A DNA stretch of 64,000 bases from Saccopteryx bilineata (Eukaryota; Chordata; Mammalia; Chiroptera; Emballonuridae). A model generated the notes under the pieces. That model saw only the letters and a program-made list of their open reading frames with translations. It ran no database searches and was not told the DNA's origin. Location of the stretch: positions 243,858,562 through 243,922,561 of the forward strand of contig NC_089490.1 of the NCBI RefSeq assembly GCF_036850765.1. The letters run 5' to 3'. Each line of letters opens with the position of its first letter. The first letter of the stretch is position 1. The position numbers and the translations under genes were made by a program. Of the stretch, positions 58,622 through 64,000 are shown one piece after another.

Positions 58622-58800
58622 AGGGCCTGAAAACAGGCCACTGCTGCTGGAGCTGAGAGAACCAGGGATAGAGCGGGCAGGGAGAACGGAGAGGCGGGCA
58701 GGGACCAGGTCTTGTGGCCATGCTTGGGCCTTTATCCGAAAGGCAACACAAAGCCATTCGAAGTGATGGATGTTGTCATTGGTGAGTGTGAGGTGGCAGG
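58620..58800 (+). mobile_element. Ancient mammalian interspersed repeat (same unresolved family as 31725)
   Basis: TGCTGGAGCTGAGAGAACCA, GGGACCAGGTCTTGTGGCCA, GGGCCTTTATCCGAAAGG and CACAAAGCCATTCGAAGTGA follow the order of a common old mammalian repeat. Confidence 0.5.
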
Positions 58801-58849
58801 CAGGAGGGTCGACAGAAAGATTAATGATGAGACTTAATCGGAGATGCAG

Positions 58850-58935
58850 AGAAATTAGGCACTTTTGTCCAAAGTCGCTCTAAAGCTGGAATTTGAACCC
58901 AGCATGCTTAACTTCCATGCTTTGCTCTTAACCCT
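58850..58935 (-). mobile_element. MIR fragment, inverted
   Basis: TTTGTCCAAAGTCGCTCTAA, then AGCTGGAATTTGAACCCAGC and ATGCTTAACTTCCATGC are inverted MIR blocks. Confidence 0.6.
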
Positions 58936-59264
58936 TCACTCCTGAATGTCTGCTAGTTCTACCAGCTGCATTCCAGTCTGGGTCCCTTATCTCCATCAAA
59001 CGCCCTGAAAGACCATTCCAAAGCACATGTCTGGTGCTTACCGCATACCGGGCCCATGGAAAGGCCCTGGCCAGGAGCTGCACCCTGCCTTCTTTCCTTC
59101 CTGTGGCTCCATGAGAATTCGGCATTTGTATCCCGGCCTCACCCATTTATACAGATCCCCGGGCCCACTTTATCTGTGACTGATAACAACATTATCTCAG
59201 AGAGAAAGTTCAGCTGGGACTGGTGGCTGTGAGGAAAACCATTTTCCTTCTAGCAGAGTCCCCA

Positions 59265-59400
59265 CTGTCCAATTTAATTATGAGAGCAACTTTGTGAAGT
59301 GGGTGCCCTGTTGCAGATGAGTAGACTGAGGTTCAGAAGGTTAAGCCACTACTCACACTACACATGTGGAAAGTTCCAGAACTGGGAGATTAGCATCTCT
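59265..59400 (-). mobile_element. MIR SINE, inverted
   Basis: TTATGAGAGCAACTTTGTGA, TGCAGATGAGTAGACTGAGG, TTCAGAAGGTTAAGCCACTA and AAGTTCCAGAACTGGGA preserve inverted MIR order. Confidence 0.7.
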
Positions 59401-60149
59401 CTTCTGAGGAACAAAACTCTCAGAGCTCCACCGCCAACCAGACCCTGTTGGTTTTTTCCTTTTCTTCTGCCAGCTGATCTCCCTGACCATCTGTGAGAAC
59501 TGCCTCTCCACAGGTCCGCAATGTGTGTATGTATTCTCTCCATTGGAACACAATGGAGCAGAGCATGCATATATTTCTTAGTGTTTATTGTACCTTTACA
59601 TCAAGGAGATTTATGATACTATTCTCATTTTTACAATTACATTCTTTAGGATACTGTTTTAAGTCTCACACTAACTTCTCCCTCATTTTTTGTAAGTTAA
59701 CTATTGATCTTGCTAGATAATGTTTAAACAAGAAATAGTAATGCATATAGAGTTATAATTCAAAGAACTATGAATACTAAAATTTAGAAATTTTACAGTT
59801 TCTAAACTGTAAAAAAGAGAATAAAATAAATCAATGTGATTTTACCTATTAAAAATAATTTGATGTAAACAACTGTCAGTTCTCAAATAAATAAAATTCA
59901 ATCCCAAATACAGACAAAACCTTGTTCTTGAAAATGCCATAAAATTTAAATCTAATGTCATTAAATCAAGAAAATTGAAGGAGGGAGGTAAGGATCTGAT
60001 AACTTTACTCCATTATATAACTATATATGATAAATACCGGATGGCTAGATTTGGAAGGGTGGAAAGTGGCAAAATTTCTACTTTTTACAATTTAGAAACT
60101 CTCTTATCTTAAATGAAACTAGGCCCTTTTACATATTTACCTTATTTAA

Positions 60150-60290
60150 TTGTCGTAAGCCCAGGAGGTAAATCACATATTGATAATTTCCACTGAACTG
60201 AGAGTATTCTGAGACTCACATAACCAGGTAACTTACCAGATGTGACTCAGTTAGTAAACGCAGGATCTAAACTTAGCCTCAAGTCTTTTC
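60150..60290 (-). mobile_element. MIR fragment, inverted and diverged
   Basis: AAGCCCAGGAGGTAAATCAC, CATAACCAGGTAACTTACCA and GTTAGTAAACGCAGGATCTA are worn MIR blocks. Confidence 0.45.
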
Positions 60291-60724
60291 TCTTACTTCC
60301 CTTCTTGTCCTGAGTATATCCTAATAATATAGGTTTCTATCATTTACCTTCCGGCAATAAATTGTTTCCACAAGAGAACAGGTTGCCAAAAAGCATCCCT
60401 TAGCTGTGATGGTAGAGACAGATCCTGCAGGGGAGGCTGATTTGCATGCTGGGAGCTTTCTGGGAGAACTGGCCAAATGGAGATGAGAGCAGGGTACCAG
60501 GAGGTAAGAGAGGGATGAATGTAGTGCAGTGGGAAACGCTTGTAAAATTTCCATGTACCACTGTGAACATCATTTGGGTGTCTCCTTTGACACACTGTCT
60601 CTGCCTCTGTGCCAGCATAGATAATAAAGGGGAAACAGCGGGCCTGTTACAGTGTAACTGAGGACCTCCGTATAACTAATACCTCCAAGGGCAAATACCT
60701 TTTCAGTAATGACAGTATATAATA

Positions 60725-60990
60725 AAAGAACTGTCATTTATGAAGTGCTTATTACACATTAGCTTTCATCATCATCATTACTAAAAAACATTGACATTTC
60801 TTGAGCCCTCCCTACCTGCCAGAGCTGTTCTAAGCTCTTTGCATGTATTATCTCATTTAACGTTTACAATTATTCAGTCAACTAGATACTATCATTATCC
60901 TCCCTTACAGAAAAAGAAACCAAGACCTAGGCAGGGCAACTACTTGTCCAAGAGCGCGGGATCAGGCCCAGGGATGTGACTCCAGTGACT
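60725..60990 (-). mobile_element. MIR SINE, inverted
   Basis: TTTATGAAGTGCTTATTACA, TGTTCTAAGCTCTTTGCATG, TATTATCTCATTTAACGTTT, AGATACTATCATTATCCTCC and GAAAAAGAAACCAAGACCTA are inverted MIR blocks. Two partial units may overlap here. Confidence 0.75.
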
Positions 60991-62589
60991 GCAAATGGCT
61001 TCCGTGTTTCCTTCAAAAGGTTTTTGTTGACTCTTCACTATATGCTCTGAGCAAAAGTTGACACAATCCCTGCCCTCCTGAAACTTACAGCCCAGGACAG
61101 AGAGACAGTAAGCAAGTGATGCTGTAAAACTAACACACAGCCGCCACAGAGCCGAGGACCCCTCCGGAGGGCTCACCGCGCGGTGCCCTGGTTTCACTGC
61201 GCAGGCCCGGAACCGCTCCTCCCAATGGCTCGCAGGGGCGGGAAAACTGTCTCGGCACTTGGCTACAGACACTCCATCAGACCCTCCCAAGTTAGGTATC
61301 AATTATTCCACTCTGTGTCATGCCACAATTTAGTTGCCATTAGCAAGTCATTTAGCTTGGAAGCCTAAGTGCTAATTAAGTGCACACTGAGAGTTTCAGC
61401 GCATTGATTTCACTCTAGCACCAACTCACCCTATTTTTCTGTGCAAAGACCTGCTCTTGCTTATATAAAACAGAGAGCAGGCCTTTAACTGACCACTCAC
61501 ATGGGCATTCAGGCAAGAGACACTTGGCCCGGGTGTCCATACCTCTGTGTTCGCTTCTCATCTGTTTGGTGGAATGTAGACTTTGGCTTAATGACTGTGT
61601 TTATTTCTGTTCAAAGCACTGGAAATAAAAGGTTTGTGCTGATGTTTTAAGGTCACCATATAGACTATTCACAAACTTCTGTGGCCAATTAAGCCACTGC
61701 AGTCGGACTGATGACTCACTCTAAACTGGGTTTTGTTGGTTCTTAAAATATTGTTCTGGTTTTGTCCTTAGCAAAGTTGATGTGTTCGTCAGAAACACGG
61801 CTAGTTGGGGAAGGAGGTGGTGGGGGTGCGATTGTGTGAAACGTTGTGGGTGACAAAGTTTGTTTCAACATACCCCGTTAATCTCAGAGTACTTTTGACA
61901 CAGGGGCATTTTAATCTGAGAGGCGTCTTAAATTGGAGCACCTGGTCAAAACCCTGCAGTGTATGAAGAGAAAGCTGAGTGCCTAGGGAGTAAGTAAGAC
62001 TTGGACCCATGTCACAGGCCTGCTGGCAGGTGGCACAGATGTACTTGGCACTCCGGCCCCCTGAGAGCCACAGTCCATAGCAACTTGCTCCCTCTGGGCC
62101 GACTCCTGGACAGAAGCCCTTAATTCCTGTGATGTTATTGTTTCTTCTCTCCTCCCTTTTCCATACCTTACGTGTTGTGCCACAGTCATCTATGAGGGCA
62201 CCATTCACCCACCAACAATAGCTTATTGTCATTGCGCCAACTAAAGCATTAGTTAGGTAACTCAGCTGTGTTTTCTAGGAGTAGAGAGATTGGAACAGAC
62301 AATACAGAGGGAGGCATAAAATGCATAGAAAAGGAATGCGGAAGAGCCTCAGAAATTAAAGAACTCCTACAAGACATCTTAACGTCATGAGTGAGAGAAG
62401 ATATGTGCACATTTGATGATGATGAATATGACAGACATGGAGCTGTGGATTCCAGTGACGTCACACAGAATGCTGTATCTTTTCTAATTACTCTGGGGAG
62501 ATTCAAGAAGAAGGGAAGGATTTCAGGTACGAAGGGAAGGGGACAGTTTATGAGAGCTATCGGAATGGGTGATCTGGCATGTGTCAAAA
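60991..62589. other. Non-coding stretch
   Basis: No recognised gene or element. Minus-strand frames of 120, 143 and 121 codons (60940-61302, 61801-62232, 62249-62614) lack domains and start context; I treat them as chance. Confidence 0.35.
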
Positions 62590-62757
62590 CTCTAACCTGT
62601 GCTATCCAATACAATAGCCACTACCCACATGGGGCTACACTGGAATTATTAAAATGAAATAGAATTTTAAAATTCAGTTCCTTCATCCCTGTGGCCACAT
62701 CTGAAGTGCTTCATGGCCACGTGAAGCTAGCGGTTACTGTACGGACTCACAGAGGTT
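62590..62757 (+). mobile_element. Short hAT-Charlie-type transposon relic
   Basis: The left terminal region CTGTGCTATCCAATACAATA, then GCCACTACCCACATGGGGCT, is mirrored at the right by GGCCACGTGAAGCTAGCGGT and TACTGTACGGACTCACAG. The ends are imperfect inverted repeats. The interior AAATGAAATAGAATTTTAAA and AATTCAGTTCCTTC fits a common mammalian non-autonomous hAT element. Confidence 0.7.
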
Positions 62758-63089
62758 GAACATTTACATTATTGGAGGAGGTCCTTTTGGACGCACTGAC
62801 ATGGAAGATGGTGGACCAGAGGAGAGAAGGAAGGAATGCGTGGGAGGGAGGGGAGCAGAAGGACATGTTCGTCAAGAAAAGGCGTGTTAAATAAGGAGAA
62901 ACAAGGGAGTTAGGATATGTCAAAATGACCTAAGGAAATGTCCTGAATTGGGTTTGATCTTAGGCTCCGAGTATTTGCTAAATTTTAAAAATGGCATGCT
63001 TCTGGGCAGAAACACCCCTGTGGTTTAGGCTGGCAGGTACTCTTCTGTACAAAAAAAAAGTGTACCTTCCGCAAAACTGTGAAACTGCA

Positions 63090-63455
63090 AAAACCCAGTA
63101 GTTTCCAGGGCCTGGGGAGGGAAGAGGGGGAGTGAAAGGGTGAAGACGTGAAACACAAGAGATTTTTAGAGTGTGCAGCTATTCTATATGATACCAAAAT
63201 GGTGAATACATGTCATTCTCTAATTGCCAAAACCTGTACATTTACAACACAAAGAGCGCACCCTAACCTGAGCCACGGACTTGAGCCTATGACAGTGTAC
63301 CTACCGTATTGGTTCATCAATTGTAGCACACTTTTGCAAGATGTTAGGAATAGAGGAAACTGGAGGTGGGGTGGGAGGGAGTGGGTAGGGCTATATGGGA
63401 ACTCTCTATACTTTCTGCTCAGTTTATCTGTAAACCTAAAACTGCTCTAAGTCAC
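63090..63455 (+). mobile_element. Ancient LINE-1 3' UTR
   Basis: GTAGTTTCCAGGGCCTGGGG, TATGATACCAAAATGGTGAA, TACATGTCATTCTCTAATTG, GGGCTATATGGGAACTCTCT and AACCTAAAACTGCTCTAA are the ordered 3'-UTR phrases of an L1M-class element. Confidence 0.8.
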
Positions 63456-64000
63456 AGAATCTATGAATTTACTATTTCCCATAAAACACTCTCAAGCCTT
63501 CATTTTCACATAAACAATAAGATGACAATAAAGCACATTAATATAGTCTCAGCTAGTAATCTCATGTAATTACGTGTATATATAAACATTTGTCATGTAA
63601 AAAACAAACAAACAAAAAAAGGAAAACAGTGCACCTTCCTCCAGGTGTCCCCAGCCACTCGTCCCAGTGAGCAGAGCGTGAGCTGATCTTAGCCTGCATT
63701 TGTCCCATTCCTCCGATGTCTGTGCAGGTGGCACTGCATCGCTCTGTAGGCTCCCACCAGGGACTGGCACGGTGATATGGCTGGGTGCTGGGGACAAAGG
63801 ATGACCATCTCAGTGCGGTGCCGATGACAGATTAGAAGAAGAGTCATCGAGAACAGATGACAGTCAACCTTATGAGAAGTACTGTTTTCATTAGTGGAAA
63901 GCTAAACATAGAGCCCCCGAGAGGCCCTCAGAACTGACATGAAAGTGGGGTGGTGAGAAGTCTAAAGGGACAGAGAAGTCAAAGCCAGGAAGGCAGGAGG
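63456..64000. other. Non-coding end of window
   Basis: An A-rich run with CAAA units at 63599-63622 is the only simple feature. No gene or repeat family is recognised. Confidence 0.35.

Noticed and set aside
61801..62232. 143-codon minus-strand open frame
   Set aside because: Composition is ordinary but there is no domain, no homologue I recognise, and no exon structure.

Overview
The window is mammalian nuclear DNA, most likely from a bat (Chiroptera). Gene density is low and ancient mammalian repeats (MIR, L2, old L1, hAT-Charlie relics) are scattered throughout. Several tRNA-derived SINEs with long pyrimidine tails match what I know of bat SINEs. Short mariner-like and hAT elements also look fairly recent. 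The genus cannot be fixed from sequence alone.

Left part (1 to about 24.4 kb): the 5' end of LIFR (leukemia inhibitory factor receptor) lies on the minus strand. Two exons are read directly. The first coding exon (2661-2836, ATG at 2799) encodes the N-terminus and signal peptide. The next exon (646-760) encodes the start of the first cytokine-receptor domain. The splice phases join exactly. About 20 kb upstream of the ATG exon, a roughly 1.1 kb CpG island (23240-24370) is the probable LIFR promoter and non-coding first exon. The intervening intron holds SINEs, MIR/L2 relics, three copies of a short mariner-type element, a 350-bp hAT MITE with intact target duplications, and two compound (TC)n(CA)n microsatellites.

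Right part (24.4-64 kb): I recognise no protein-coding gene. This is probably the region upstream of LIFR; in human an antisense lncRNA runs here, but I could not identify its exons. It contains two internally deleted copies of one hAT transposon (29953-30773 and 41951-43490; the second keeps both ends of a broken transposase). It also contains a full-length LINE-1 (45682-53540) with target-site duplications, flanked by a long tRNA-SINE.

The LINE-1 is the main structured object. Its 5' region is 2.4 kb long and has tandem 240-bp GC-rich monomers followed by a pyrimidine-rich stretch. ORF1 spans 339 codons with two nonsense codons. ORF2 spans 1275 codons with two nonsense codons. Neither ORF has a frameshift, and all recognisable endonuclease, reverse-transcriptase and CCHC residues are present. 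L1 and SINE appear to have entered an older L2 fragment one after the other.

Two near-perfect palindromes (28 bp at 58594; 13-bp arms at 44198) are not explained by any annotated feature. I found no operon, CRISPR array, prokaryotic system or clearly new gene system.
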